Positions 15,776 to 24,646 of a stretch of 25,941 nt of DNA are shown in pieces; positions within the stretch are counted from its first letter, which is position 1, and every line of letters starts with the position of its first letter. The notes beneath the pieces were generated by a model. That model made no database searches. It had not been told where the DNA came from and saw only the letters and a program-made list of their open reading frames with translations. The DNA is taken from IMG/VR virus record IMGVR_UViG_3300045135_001024, positions 1 to 25,941 of that record. The stretch is one strand, 5' to 3'. A program made the position numbers and the translations under genes. The stretch is from a virus.

Positions 15776-16546
15776 ATGGCAGCATTTACAACGATTGCTA
15801 CGGCAGCGGGATTAGCTATATCAGCAGGAACAGCTGGGGCTTCATTTGCACAAGCTAGTAAACAAAAAAAGATGCAACAGAAAGCCGAAAGAGAGGCCGA
15901 CAAAGCTCTTGCTGATGCAAGAAAAAGATTAGATGTAAATTATTATGAAGGATTGTCTTTGCAAAAAGAACCTTATGAAAGAGCTAGAGAAGCTATTTTA
16001 GCATCACAACAACAAGCCGTACAAGCAGCTCAAGAGGCTGAAACAAGAGGCTTGGCTGCAACAGCTGGAAGAGCTGTAATGGCTGGACAAGAAGCTCAAA
16101 GAGGTGTTGCTGGGGCTCAAGCAGAAAGATTGCTAAGCCTTGAAAAATTAGCTGCTGGAGAAGAGTCTAGGCTTGGAGGTTTACAAGCAGAAATTTCCTT
16201 AGAAGAGGTTGCTGGAAAACAACTTCAAGCTAGAGAAGCTGAACAAAGACGACAAATGGCCACACAACAAGCATTAGCATCGGTTGGAACGATGGTCCAG
16301 CAAGGAGCGGCTTTAGCTCCATTGTTTGGTGCAGGAGGAAGTACATTTGACCCTTCACAAGCAACATTTCAAGAAACACAAATGACATTCAATCCCGAGT
16401 TAGCAGCTATGCAGACAACTTTAGACCCATCAGGTAGAATTAGCCCCGGTGTTGTTATTCCTAAAGCTCAATTTGGACTAGAATCTGTTGGAATGATACA
16501 GCCAACACTACCTCAAGCTAATCCATTTGTAATACCACCAAGATAA
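15776..16546 (+). CDS. Ala/Gln-rich internal virion protein (T7 gp14-like position)
   Basis: A 256-residue protein. Residues about 5-27 are a small-residue hydrophobic segment (TTIATAAGLAISAGTAGASF). They are followed by a long Ala/Glu/Gln-rich helical region, about 28-165 (KKMQQKAEREADKALADARK, QQQAVQAAQEAETRG), likely coiled coil. The tail from about 175 is a Pro/Phe/Thr-containing low-complexity stretch ending NPFVIPPR. This composition and the position in front of two larger proteins resemble T7 gp14, which is ejected into the host and inserts in the outer membrane. The assignment rests on architecture and gene order, not on direct similarity. The stop is one base before the next ATG. Confidence 0.6.
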   Translation: MAAFTTIATAAGLAISAGTAGASFAQASKQKKMQQKAEREADKALADARKRLDVNYYEGLSLQKEPYERAREAILASQQQAVQAAQEAETRGLAATAGRAVMAGQEAQRGVAGAQAERLLSLEKLAAGEESRLGGLQAEISLEEVAGKQLQAREAEQRRQMATQQALASVGTMVQQGAALAPLFGAGGSTFDPSQATFQETQMTFNPELAAMQTTLDPSGRISPGVVIPKAQFGLESVGMIQPTLPQANPFVIPPR

Positions 16547-16547
16547 T

Positions 16548-18575
16548 ATGGCAACTGGTTACAAATACGCTGAAAGAAATGCGGCTAATCAAGTAGATTG
16601 GTCCGCTATTGGTAAATCAATTACAGATACTTTATCTGATGAAGTAAAAAGAAGAGAGAAGGCAAAACAAGATATTGAGGATGCCTCCAACCAATATGCT
16701 GAAACATTGGCAAATGCGCCAATGGGAGAATCAAAAAACTTTAATGATTGGACACTAGACTTTGCCAGTAATGCGCAAGAGTTTAGATTGATGCAAGACA
16801 GAATGCTTCGTAGTGGTAGATTAAAACTTAGAGATTATAATATGGCCAGACAAAATTTAAAGTCTGGAACAGAGCAAGCATTTAATCTGGCAAAAGAATA
16901 TAATGCAGAATATGCTGATAAGATGAAGCGTCTTCAAGACGGACAATCTCAAGACCTTGAAGGATTTTTAATGGGCACTGCGGAAGGCTTTTCTAACTTT
17001 ACAAAGTCTGGATTGTATATAGACCCTAACACAGGTAAGGTTGCTATAGCAAATAAAGTTGAAAAAACTTTACCAGACGGCACAGTAATATATGAGATGA
17101 GCCAAAATCCAAACGACTTCACTTCGATTAACAGTCTTAGGAATAGAATAACATCTAAGTACAACAAGTTTGATGTGTCTAAAAGTTTACAGCCTGGAGT
17201 ATCTGATTTAGGTAAACGCATCGAGGTTATCATGGCTGATGGTGTCAGGACTAGAGAAGACGCAAAGAAAACTGAAGGATATACAACAGCAAGAGATACG
17301 TTTATAGATTCTTTTATAGATACCAATCCAGATAATGTAACCTCTATTCTCACAGACACATTAGCTCAAGTGGTTGATGAAAAAGGAAATGGAACTGGGC
17401 AAGAGTTTGAATTTACGTTTGACCCAGAGGAAGCTAAGACTTCAGAGAAATATATTCTTCTCAGAGAAAATCCACAAACTGGAAGAGTTGAGGGAGACTT
17501 TGACACAGCAAATGGTAAGAAGCAAAAGGAAATGGCAAGAAAGTTTCTTAAAACCAAGTTTGATACTATGGTTGATGTTGTGGAAACAGCTATGCCTATT
17601 CAAAGGCCTACAGCTTATGAGCAACGAAGTGAAACGCAAAGAAAAATTGACGAACAAAATGCTACGTCTTGGGGTCAGCTTTATTATGGAGCTCCAGAGA
17701 TTCAGAAACAAGCAGCTGATAGATTATTAGCTTCGCCAATAGCTAGGAAAGAAGACTTGATAGATATTGATGTAAGGACTGAGCCTGGCAAGGTTATATT
17801 AAGATATAAGGATTCTACAAAAGACAGAAAGATAGACATACTTGATGATGCTGGTAATCCAATACCATATGCTGATTTTGTTTCATTAGGAAATGAACTT
17901 CATGGTATTGATGATTATGGAAGAGCATTAGAGCTGAGCGGCAGACAAGATGCTACATATAATATAGACAGAAAAGGAAGAGCTACAAGAGCAGGCAAGG
18001 CTAACCTCTATAGTGACCCAGAGACTGTAGTTGTTTTTGAGGGACAAAGAAACATTACACCAAAAAGTATAATTCAAGATATTGATGACGAGGCAGATGA
18101 GGATGCTGCTAAAACAGTTTTAGATGTTTTTAGTTTGCTTAATCTGCCAAAGCCCACCATAACAACAAAAGAAGGTGGAGAGCAACTTAGAGCTGCTGAA
18201 ACAAAAACAACAGCAAGAGGCACTCCTCTTGTGGTTAGTCCAGCTGTGATTGCAGCACCTTCTTTAGAAATAAAATTTGCAGACTTATCTCCAATTAATA
18301 TACCTGAAGGAGAAAATTTTCAAGATACGCTAGACAAAGTAATAGAAGTTTTGGATTCTTCATTTAAATCTAATGCGAAGGTTTCGGTTGATGAGATAAA
18401 AGCTGCCTTTCCTACTGTGGAGATGTTTGAGCTTTACAATCCAGGATTTACAACAGAAGCCACAACTACGGAAGAAACAACACCAGAAGGCCCAACCAAA
18501 AGAGGTGTCAATCAAATTATGAAGGAGGATGGGGTGAGTAGAGTCGAGGCTATAAAAATATTTAAAGCACAATAG
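16548..18575 (+). CDS. Internal virion/ejection-type protein, 675 residues
   Basis: Function not recognised directly. The N-terminal 130 residues are charged and helical (SDEVKRREKAKQDIEDASNQY, FRLMQDRMLRSGRLKLRDYN). The middle is mixed alpha/beta (DPNTGKVAIANKVEKTLPDG), and after about residue 540 there is a Pro/Thr/Glu-rich, probably disordered region. The C-terminus is a short helix-turn-like tail (GVNQIMKEDGVSRVEAIKIF). Length and place between the 256- and 1876-residue proteins parallel T7 gp15 (747 residues) between gp14 and gp16, so an inner-core or ejection role is inferred. Its TAG stop is directly followed by the ATG of the next gene with no spacer. Confidence 0.55.
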   Translation: MATGYKYAERNAANQVDWSAIGKSITDTLSDEVKRREKAKQDIEDASNQYAETLANAPMGESKNFNDWTLDFASNAQEFRLMQDRMLRSGRLKLRDYNMARQNLKSGTEQAFNLAKEYNAEYADKMKRLQDGQSQDLEGFLMGTAEGFSNFTKSGLYIDPNTGKVAIANKVEKTLPDGTVIYEMSQNPNDFTSINSLRNRITSKYNKFDVSKSLQPGVSDLGKRIEVIMADGVRTREDAKKTEGYTTARDTFIDSFIDTNPDNVTSILTDTLAQVVDEKGNGTGQEFEFTFDPEEAKTSEKYILLRENPQTGRVEGDFDTANGKKQKEMARKFLKTKFDTMVDVVETAMPIQRPTAYEQRSETQRKIDEQNATSWGQLYYGAPEIQKQAADRLLASPIARKEDLIDIDVRTEPGKVILRYKDSTKDRKIDILDDAGNPIPYADFVSLGNELHGIDDYGRALELSGRQDATYNIDRKGRATRAGKANLYSDPETVVVFEGQRNITPKSIIQDIDDEADEDAAKTVLDVFSLLNLPKPTITTKEGGEQLRAAETKTTARGTPLVVSPAVIAAPSLEIKFADLSPINIPEGENFQDTLDKVIEVLDSSFKSNAKVSVDEIKAAFPTVEMFELYNPGFTTEATTTEETTPEGPTKRGVNQIMKEDGVSRVEAIKIFKAQ

Positions 18576-21500
18576 ATGTTTGAGATAGAAGAATTGTTTG
18601 ACTTGACAATCGAAGGAGCGTTTGAAAGTCCTGAAGATTTCAATGCTTTTGCTACACAAGCTACCCCTGAAGAATTGTACTCTGTAATGATTGAAGGCGC
18701 TTTTGAAAGCCCTGAAGAACTAGAGGCATCTTTTAAAAAAAAAGACGAGACCGATATGGTTTCCGAATCGGGGGCTGGTTTTTCGGTTTTACCCGCTGGA
18801 GAGAAGGACACTTGGCTTGAGCGAACTTTTGGTAAAAACCATGTAACAGATTTTTTTGGGGATATGTATCGTTCAAGCGTTCAGGGATTAGCCCAGGGTG
18901 CTACTGTAGATGATGCATTAAAAATATTTTACTCGGGTAAGGATGTAGATGAGGAAGACCTAAGAGACTACATAATTGCCGTTCAGAACATGGAAAGCTT
19001 TCAGCCTTCAGATGAGATGAAAGAGTTCGATGAGATATACCAAAAAGAAGGCGGTGGTATTATGGGTTTTATTAAAGGAGTAGCAGCAAACCCTAGTGTT
19101 GTTCCACAAATCTTTACATCCTCTATGTTTGCTATGGCTAACAAAGGTTCTCTTGCTACTGGTCTTGGAACAGGAGCAGCAGCTGGATTAGCTACTGGAG
19201 GTATAGCGGCTATTCCTGGAGCTATATTTGGATTATCGGGAGCGCTAGAAACAGGCGTGTCTTTTACTGAGTTCTTAAAAGAAGAGCTTGGAGACAAAGC
19301 TTTTACTGAAGAAAACATTAAAGAAGTACTAGAAGACCAAGACGCTTTAAATAAGATAAGAAGAAGAGCGGGAGCTAGAGGTATTTCTATTGCTAGTATT
19401 GATGCTTTAACCGCTGGTGTAGCTGGCAAAGTTGGAGCAAGCGTGGCTAAGGCTGCTGGTAAAGCAGCAGCTGGTGCAACTAGAGGTGTAGTAGAAGCAG
19501 CTGGTGGCGGCGTAGGAGAGATAGCGGCCAGAGGTTTAGCTGGTCAAGAGATGGATGTTGCTGAGATAGGTTTTGAGGCAATAGGAGGAACGGCAACCGC
19601 TCCGGTTACCATAGGAGGCAGGGTGGTCGAAACTGGAATGGCTTATTATAAATTACCTAAATATAAAGTACAAAATATAGATGTTACTAGGGAGGAATTT
19701 ATAAAACAGATTGAATCAGCTACTCCAGAGGAGATACTTTCAATGCAGGCCAGTGTAAAAAATGATACTGAAGTATCTGATATAATGAATACAGCATATC
19801 AAGATGCTAATATCAAGATAAAAAACAAAGAAGCTTTACCCGGCATAACTAATGAAGAACTTGACAAGATTGTGTCTTTAACCAAAGAACAGGAAAAGTT
19901 AAAAGAAAACGGAAGTGTTGGCGCTAAAGCCAGATTAAAAAGTATAGATAAACAAATAAATCAGATAACAGATGCCATTCAAAAGCGAAGCGCAGAGGAG
20001 GTGGATGTACAAAAACCTACCGAAGACAGCGCAGAAGTGGGAGTCAGAGACACCTCCAGGGAAGCTGCCAGAGAGGCTGCACCAGAAGAAGTTGAAGCTG
20101 CCGAAGTTCCAGAAGAAGAAGTTGCCGAGCCTGTTGAGGAGCAGGAGGTCGCGTTAGAGGAGCCGGAAAGACCTGAGACTAAAAGAGTAAAGATTACTGA
20201 GCCTTTTACAGTTGGAAGGTCTCGTGTTACATTTAATGAAGACGGCAGTATAAAGACTGTCGTTAATGTAAAAACAGGTAAGGAAGTTACGCCAGGTACT
20301 CGAAGCAAGGTTGAAAAGATAATACTTGAAAAGGTTATAGATGTTGATGCTGGCAAGAAAGCCCCACAAGTTGAAGGAATTACAGAGGCAGATATAGCTG
20401 GATATATTGCAAAGAACAGTGAAAATGTAAGAGAGGTTGCTGAAGCAATAAGAATAGAAAAGCAGAGAATTAAAGATGCTGAACAGAGAGCTGATAAGAT
20501 AAAAACACAGGATTTAGGCAAAGAGGCATTAGCTGATACAGCTTTCACAAGGGAGAGTTGGGAGTCTGTTACTGGAAATCCGCCAAGTGAAAATATAAGC
20601 AACTACTGGATAAGGTCAAAAGAAAAAGGAGGTCGTAACCTTAAAGACGGAGCTAAAGGGTTTGAAGCTGACGAAATAGTTAAATTTATTTTTGATTATC
20701 CAAACGCAGAGGCGTTAAAAGTTCTTAGAGGAGAGCCTTTAGATAGGAATGATTTGATTGATTTGGAGAATAAATTTAAACAATTAACCGGAACAAATCC
20801 AACAGAATCAAACTTACAAACAGTTATAGATATTGAAGAGGGTAGGACTCCAGTTGAAGTGTTAAAAATACTAGAGCAAGAACAGCTTCAGCGTGAAGCT
20901 GCTGAGCCTGGTATGTTTGGTAGAAAGAGAGGTCCAGCTGCTGAAAAGATAGTGGCAGAGCCTAAAAAAGAAATTACAGTTGACGAAGCAAAAGCATTAA
21001 AAGACCAAATAAAACTAGAAGTAAGAGCGGCAAGAGAAGCTAAGGCAGACCAAACACAAAGAAGACGAGCGCTTTCTTCCGCCATTACAAATCTAGTTGG
21101 TCAGGGCCTTATAAAAAGAGCTAAAGCAAATCAGTTAATAAAACAAATATCTAGTGTTGACCTTAATAAAGCGGTAAATGTAGAGCGCGTATTAGCGTAT
21201 GTAGAAAAAACATTTAAAGAGGCTGACTATGCTGCTAAAATAAAACAAGCAGAAGCATTAAGAAAAAGAATAAAGAAACTTGCAAAAAGCAAAAAAATTG
21301 AAATAAGCTCTGCTGAAACTGCTGAGAGCTTTGTCGATATCGACCCTGTTTTGGTTGAAGATATAAATGCTTATATAGAGCAAGCGATTAAAGTTAGGGA
21401 TGGCGTTACTCCAAGCACTAGAGAAAAAGTTATGCCTGCGTTGGATATTGCTCAAACAAAAGAATATATAGATGCTCAAAGAGCAAGGCAAGAAGAAATA

Positions 21501-24206
21501 GAGCTTACTGCTCAAAAAGAATTGTTTGAAGATTTAACTGGTCTCTCTCCAGAAGAACTTAGTTTTCAAGAAATGAGAGAGATAGTATATGGTGTAGAGC
21601 AGGAACAAACAGAAAAAGAGAGAGCTACTGAGCTTCAAAGAAAAGCAAAAGCAAAAGCTGAAATAGTTAGAAAAGGACTTAACAAAGCATTCGATACTTT
21701 GTCTACAGTAGTAAATCAGTTGATTGAAACTGAAGTCGACCCGTTTACTGGAGAAAAATTTACTCTTACTGACGCTCAGAAAAAATTAGTAAAAGACTTT
21801 ATTAATATAGACATAAATAAGCTAAGCGAACAAGATGCTATTATCGCTTTAGATTCACTTATAAACTTTGCTACCAATAAAAATACAGGCGGCATGGGTG
21901 CAATTGTAAGTAGAAATGAGGGTATTATTAATACAGATACAGCTAAAAGCATTAATCTAATAGCTAAACCATTGGCCGCGATTGTAAAGGGTGACCCAGG
22001 CATTTCAAGGCTATGGAATAGATATATAGCTTCTTTGCCTTTAATGTTGGAGGTTATGTTCAAGGGCCAATCAAAAGCATTGCAGTTTGAAAAACTATCT
22101 GGAATTAAAGAAATAGTTAATGGTGTGGCGGAATCTGAATCATATGCCAAAAAAATAACAGACCAGTATTACGAGAAGTTTATAAAGCTTCCTTTTGCTG
22201 ATGCATTATTCGGAAGAACTAAAACCAATCCTAATGGCGAGGTTTTTAATTCAGCGCTCAATGACATAGAGAGAGGAATGTTTGCTTTTATGAGAAGAAG
22301 TATTCCGGGAGAAGAGCAGGTGGAGTTTGACAGAAGAAAATCTTTAATAGAACAATCAATTGAAAGACTGTCTAAACAAGGTGGTGTTGACGCTAAAAAA
22401 GCAGAGGTATATAAGGAGGTTTATGAGAAAATATTAAAAGACGCTAACAATGTGGCTGAGGTAGAAGCTAACGTAGATGCAATTAATGTTGAAGCGGTAG
22501 AATGGATGACTGATATATGGTCTCAAAATTACGATGCTCTTAGCGATGTAAACCTTAACATATATAATAAAATACTAGGAAAAGATATAAACTATACTCC
22601 AGATTCTTTTACAACCTTAGAAGATTCAAAAGTAGTAGCAGAAATAGGAGAGCCAATATTTGACTTTGGTTCTAAAAAAATATCTGATAAAAAATCAGGC
22701 GTTTTAATGGAGGTACAAAGACCGACTAATCTTCCTAAAAACAGGATAGTGAACTTGGGATTTGATGCGCAAAACATATCTAATTTAGAAAGAGCGAGAA
22801 TAGATGTGAATACAGCGGCAGCTATACAAAAAGCAAAAGGTTTCTTTGAGTCAAGTAATTTTGAAGATATAGTTCCAAACAAAGCTGATAGAGATTTGCT
22901 TGCACAAAGAGTCCGTGATTATGTAGAAGCAAAGCGAGGTAGACAATACATTAATAAAGACGCTCAGAAATTTTTAAAAGCAATCAACCTATACTCCGGG
23001 TATGCTGTATCAAGAACCTTGGGTGGTGTTACTCAAATGTTTAAGCAAACCATACCGGTTCTTGTTAACACACTGGTAAACGCAGGGGCTGAAAACATTG
23101 GAATCATGGGAGACTTAGTTTCTGACACTAACTTAGCTAAGTTTTTAGAGAACTCTGGATATCCTATAGTAAATAGAGGTTTACAATCTAGTACAACCCT
23201 TGAATCCAATAATACAAAGATTGAAAACGCAGCTAAAGGTGGTGTAAATAAGTTTATAAGGGGAGTAAGAGATGTTCAAAATTTCTGGCTTCAACAGTTT
23301 TTAGTAAACCCAGACCGATACATTGCACAGGCATCTTGGATGATGTACTATATGAAAAGCCTTAAAGAGCAAGGAGTAGACACTACTAATATAGATTGGG
23401 CGAATCATGAGGTAAATAAAAAAGCTGGAGACTATGCTCAACAGCAAGTGGACAGACAGCAGAACATTACAGATGTTGACCTACAAGGAGAGGTATTTAG
23501 AAGTAAAAACCCAGGGGTTCAAATATTGAGAAGAGTATTGTTGCCTTTTGCTAATTTCTTATTAAATCAAAAAACAAGAATGTATTCTGATGTTACTTCT
23601 GTTTTAAGTAAATCATCTGATGTAAAAGATAAAGTCGCGGCTGGAAGGTCTTTATTAGGTCTAGTAGCAGAAACAATAGTCTTTAATGGATTAGGTCTTG
23701 TGTTGACACAAGCTCTATCAGCTATGTCAGCAGAGTCAGAAGATGATAAAAAAGCTAAAGAAAAAAGACTTAGCAACAGGATTAAAGGAAGAGCTGGTCA
23801 GGCAATAAAAGATATTGTATCTCCGCTTCCGCTCGCTCAATTTGATGGCCCATTAATAAGCGGTATAAACGCCTTGATTGCAGCAGCATCAGAATCAGAC
23901 GACCCATATCAATTCTTTGAGTTACAACCTGAAGATGCTTGGGAGAGATTGGGAGTGTTAAGTATACCTGGTGAAAGATTTGCTGAGTGGAATCAAATGA
24001 GAAAAATGGCCTTTACAGGAGAGTATGAGCAGAAGCTGCCTTTTGGAAAAACTGTTACAAGAAAATTAAAACGTAAAGGTAGAGATGAAATGTTGGCTAA
24101 CTGGATTTCTTACACCTTATATAGCGCAGGTCTAGCTCCTTCAGAGGTTGGAACAATTGCTAGATACAACATGAAAAAAATAATGGAAGATAAAACTAGA
24201 AGATGA
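18576..24206 (+). CDS. Giant internal virion/ejection protein, 1876 residues (T7 gp16-like position)
   Basis: The last gene of the + strand operon. Residues about 8-52 contain two copies of an IEGAFESPE motif (LTIEGAFESPEDFNAFA, then VMIEGAFESPEELEASF). Residues about 190-226 and 280-325 are Gly/Ala-rich hydrophobic segments able to insert in a membrane (GLGTGAAAGLATGGIAAIPG). Residues about 465-530 form an acidic Glu/Ala/Val/Pro linker. Long charged helices follow (about 790-1010), and near 1692-1720 a third hydrophobic stretch (LVAETIVFNGLGLVLTQALS) lies before a basic C-terminus. I found no lytic transglycosylase or peptidase motif, which T7 gp16 does have. Size, membrane-active segments and position after the 256- and 675-residue proteins suggest a protein packaged in the capsid and ejected with DNA. 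A nested frame encodes another likely protein at 19972-20157. Confidence 0.6.
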   Translation: MFEIEELFDLTIEGAFESPEDFNAFATQATPEELYSVMIEGAFESPEELEASFKKKDETDMVSESGAGFSVLPAGEKDTWLERTFGKNHVTDFFGDMYRSSVQGLAQGATVDDALKIFYSGKDVDEEDLRDYIIAVQNMESFQPSDEMKEFDEIYQKEGGGIMGFIKGVAANPSVVPQIFTSSMFAMANKGSLATGLGTGAAAGLATGGIAAIPGAIFGLSGALETGVSFTEFLKEELGDKAFTEENIKEVLEDQDALNKIRRRAGARGISIASIDALTAGVAGKVGASVAKAAGKAAAGATRGVVEAAGGGVGEIAARGLAGQEMDVAEIGFEAIGGTATAPVTIGGRVVETGMAYYKLPKYKVQNIDVTREEFIKQIESATPEEILSMQASVKNDTEVSDIMNTAYQDANIKIKNKEALPGITNEELDKIVSLTKEQEKLKENGSVGAKARLKSIDKQINQITDAIQKRSAEEVDVQKPTEDSAEVGVRDTSREAAREAAPEEVEAAEVPEEEVAEPVEEQEVALEEPERPETKRVKITEPFTVGRSRVTFNEDGSIKTVVNVKTGKEVTPGTRSKVEKIILEKVIDVDAGKKAPQVEGITEADIAGYIAKNSENVREVAEAIRIEKQRIKDAEQRADKIKTQDLGKEALADTAFTRESWESVTGNPPSENISNYWIRSKEKGGRNLKDGAKGFEADEIVKFIFDYPNAEALKVLRGEPLDRNDLIDLENKFKQLTGTNPTESNLQTVIDIEEGRTPVEVLKILEQEQLQREAAEPGMFGRKRGPAAEKIVAEPKKEITVDEAKALKDQIKLEVRAAREAKADQTQRRRALSSAITNLVGQGLIKRAKANQLIKQISSVDLNKAVNVERVLAYVEKTFKEADYAAKIKQAEALRKRIKKLAKSKKIEISSAETAESFVDIDPVLVEDINAYIEQAIKVRDGVTPSTREKVMPALDIAQTKEYIDAQRARQEEIELTAQKELFEDLTGLSPEELSFQEMREIVYGVEQEQTEKERATELQRKAKAKAEIVRKGLNKAFDTLSTVVNQLIETEVDPFTGEKFTLTDAQKKLVKDFINIDINKLSEQDAIIALDSLINFATNKNTGGMGAIVSRNEGIINTDTAKSINLIAKPLAAIVKGDPGISRLWNRYIASLPLMLEVMFKGQSKALQFEKLSGIKEIVNGVAESESYAKKITDQYYEKFIKLPFADALFGRTKTNPNGEVFNSALNDIERGMFAFMRRSIPGEEQVEFDRRKSLIEQSIERLSKQGGVDAKKAEVYKEVYEKILKDANNVAEVEANVDAINVEAVEWMTDIWSQNYDALSDVNLNIYNKILGKDINYTPDSFTTLEDSKVVAEIGEPIFDFGSKKISDKKSGVLMEVQRPTNLPKNRIVNLGFDAQNISNLERARIDVNTAAAIQKAKGFFESSNFEDIVPNKADRDLLAQRVRDYVEAKRGRQYINKDAQKFLKAINLYSGYAVSRTLGGVTQMFKQTIPVLVNTLVNAGAENIGIMGDLVSDTNLAKFLENSGYPIVNRGLQSSTTLESNNTKIENAAKGGVNKFIRGVRDVQNFWLQQFLVNPDRYIAQASWMMYYMKSLKEQGVDTTNIDWANHEVNKKAGDYAQQQVDRQQNITDVDLQGEVFRSKNPGVQILRRVLLPFANFLLNQKTRMYSDVTSVLSKSSDVKDKVAAGRSLLGLVAETIVFNGLGLVLTQALSAMSAESEDDKKAKEKRLSNRIKGRAGQAIKDIVSPLPLAQFDGPLISGINALIAAASESDDPYQFFELQPEDAWERLGVLSIPGERFAEWNQMRKMAFTGEYEQKLPFGKTVTRKLKRKGRDEMLANWISYTLYSAGLAPSEVGTIARYNMKKIMEDKTRR
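19972..20157 (+). CDS. Nested small phage protein (KSEAQRRWM motif) in an alternate frame
   Basis: A 61-codon ORF lies inside the 1876-residue gene, in the +1 frame. Its first 35 residues begin MPFKSEAQRRWMYKN, followed by LPKTAQKWESETPPGKLPE. From memory this is the core of a widespread family of 50-80-residue phage proteins (K-S-x-A-Q-R-R-x-M/L, then P-x-x-A-x-x-W, then T-P). I checked the codons directly from the sequence. Such a patterned match is unlikely as a chance shadow, and the overlapping frame there is low-complexity acidic linker that tolerates overprinting. The C-terminal 25 residues are Lys/Arg/Leu-rich, the mirror of the acidic frame, and may be less constrained. No Shine-Dalgarno is seen, which is normal for Bacteroidota. 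Function unknown; expression unproven. Confidence 0.6.
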   Translation: MPFKSEAQRRWMYKNLPKTAQKWESETPPGKLPERLHQKKLKLPKFQKKKLPSLLRSRRSR

Positions 24207-24212
24207 TTTTGT

Positions 24213-24252
24213 ATAGCAGATAACACAGTATTGTGTTTAATATTATTGCTAT
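24213..24252. other. Two-part hairpin at the convergent gene junction
   Basis: ATAGCA (24213-24218) pairs with TGCTAT (24247-24252), enclosing a perfect inner hairpin AACACA-GTAT-TGTGTT (24222-24237). It lies in the 59-bp gap between two convergent genes and could slow or terminate transcription from both sides, but neither side has a T tract. The rest of the gap shows nothing recognisable. Confidence 0.45.
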
Positions 24253-24265
24253 CATAAAGTTTATT

Positions 24266-24646
24266 CTAGGGTCTGACATACTTGAATAGTTTTTTATCAT
24301 CAAAGGATAGTATCAGCTCGCCTTCTTCTGACCACAAAGCTCTACCCACCAACCCTTCAATGGGCAGGTAATATATACCATCTATACATGACCAAATCAT
24401 TACAGCGTGCAGGCGCTTGTCTCTAAGCTTGATAATCTTTCGAGCTTTAACTGTCAATGGAAATGAATGTTTCATTTCAGTATCGAGTACCTTAACTTCT
24501 GCGTACCCTATAACCGATTTGTTTTCACCCAGTATTCTAAAGTCTACATCATCAGGGCTAAGCTTCTTATAGCTACCTCCCAGTCTTCTCAGGTAAAGCT
24601 CTATAGCTTGCTTCTCTTTAGTTATATCTTGGTCTTGTTCAAACAT
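24266..24646 (-). CDS. PD-(D/E)XK nuclease-like protein
   Basis: A 126-residue protein with the pattern of a minimal PD-(D/E)XK nuclease: a helix with Glu16 (QAIELYLRRLGG), acidic Asp33/Asp35 in DDVDFRI, then a strand carrying Glu50-x-Lys52 in GYAEVKVL, followed by a beta/alpha region (HAVMIWSCIDGIYYLP). Spacing between the Asp and the ExK is about 15 residues, as in small Holliday-junction-resolvase or VRR-NUC-type folds. It probably cuts or processes phage DNA. The ATG overlaps the stop of the metallophosphoesterase by one base (TAATG), so the two are co-translated. The exact subfamily is not recognised. Confidence 0.6.
   Translation of the reverse strand: MFEQDQDITKEKQAIELYLRRLGGSYKKLSPDDVDFRILGENKSVIGYAEVKVLDTEMKHSFPLTVKARKIIKLRDKRLHAVMIWSCIDGIYYLPIEGLVGRALWSEEGELILSFDDKKLFKYVRP

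Noticed and set aside
17374-17730. 118-codon + strand ORF inside the 675-residue gene
   Set aside because: Basic Leu-rich frame-shifted shadow with no recognisable family pattern; the main frame there is well-structured protein.
19979-20602. 207-codon minus-strand ORF opposite the acidic linker region
   Set aside because: Ser/Thr/Ala/Leu-rich antisense of Glu/Lys-rich coding sequence, with no motif, unlike the nested + strand ORF at the same place.
18576-24206. Lytic transglycosylase or peptidase domain in the giant internal protein
   Set aside because: Looked for because T7 gp16 has one, but no convincing catalytic Glu context or HExxH-type motif was found.
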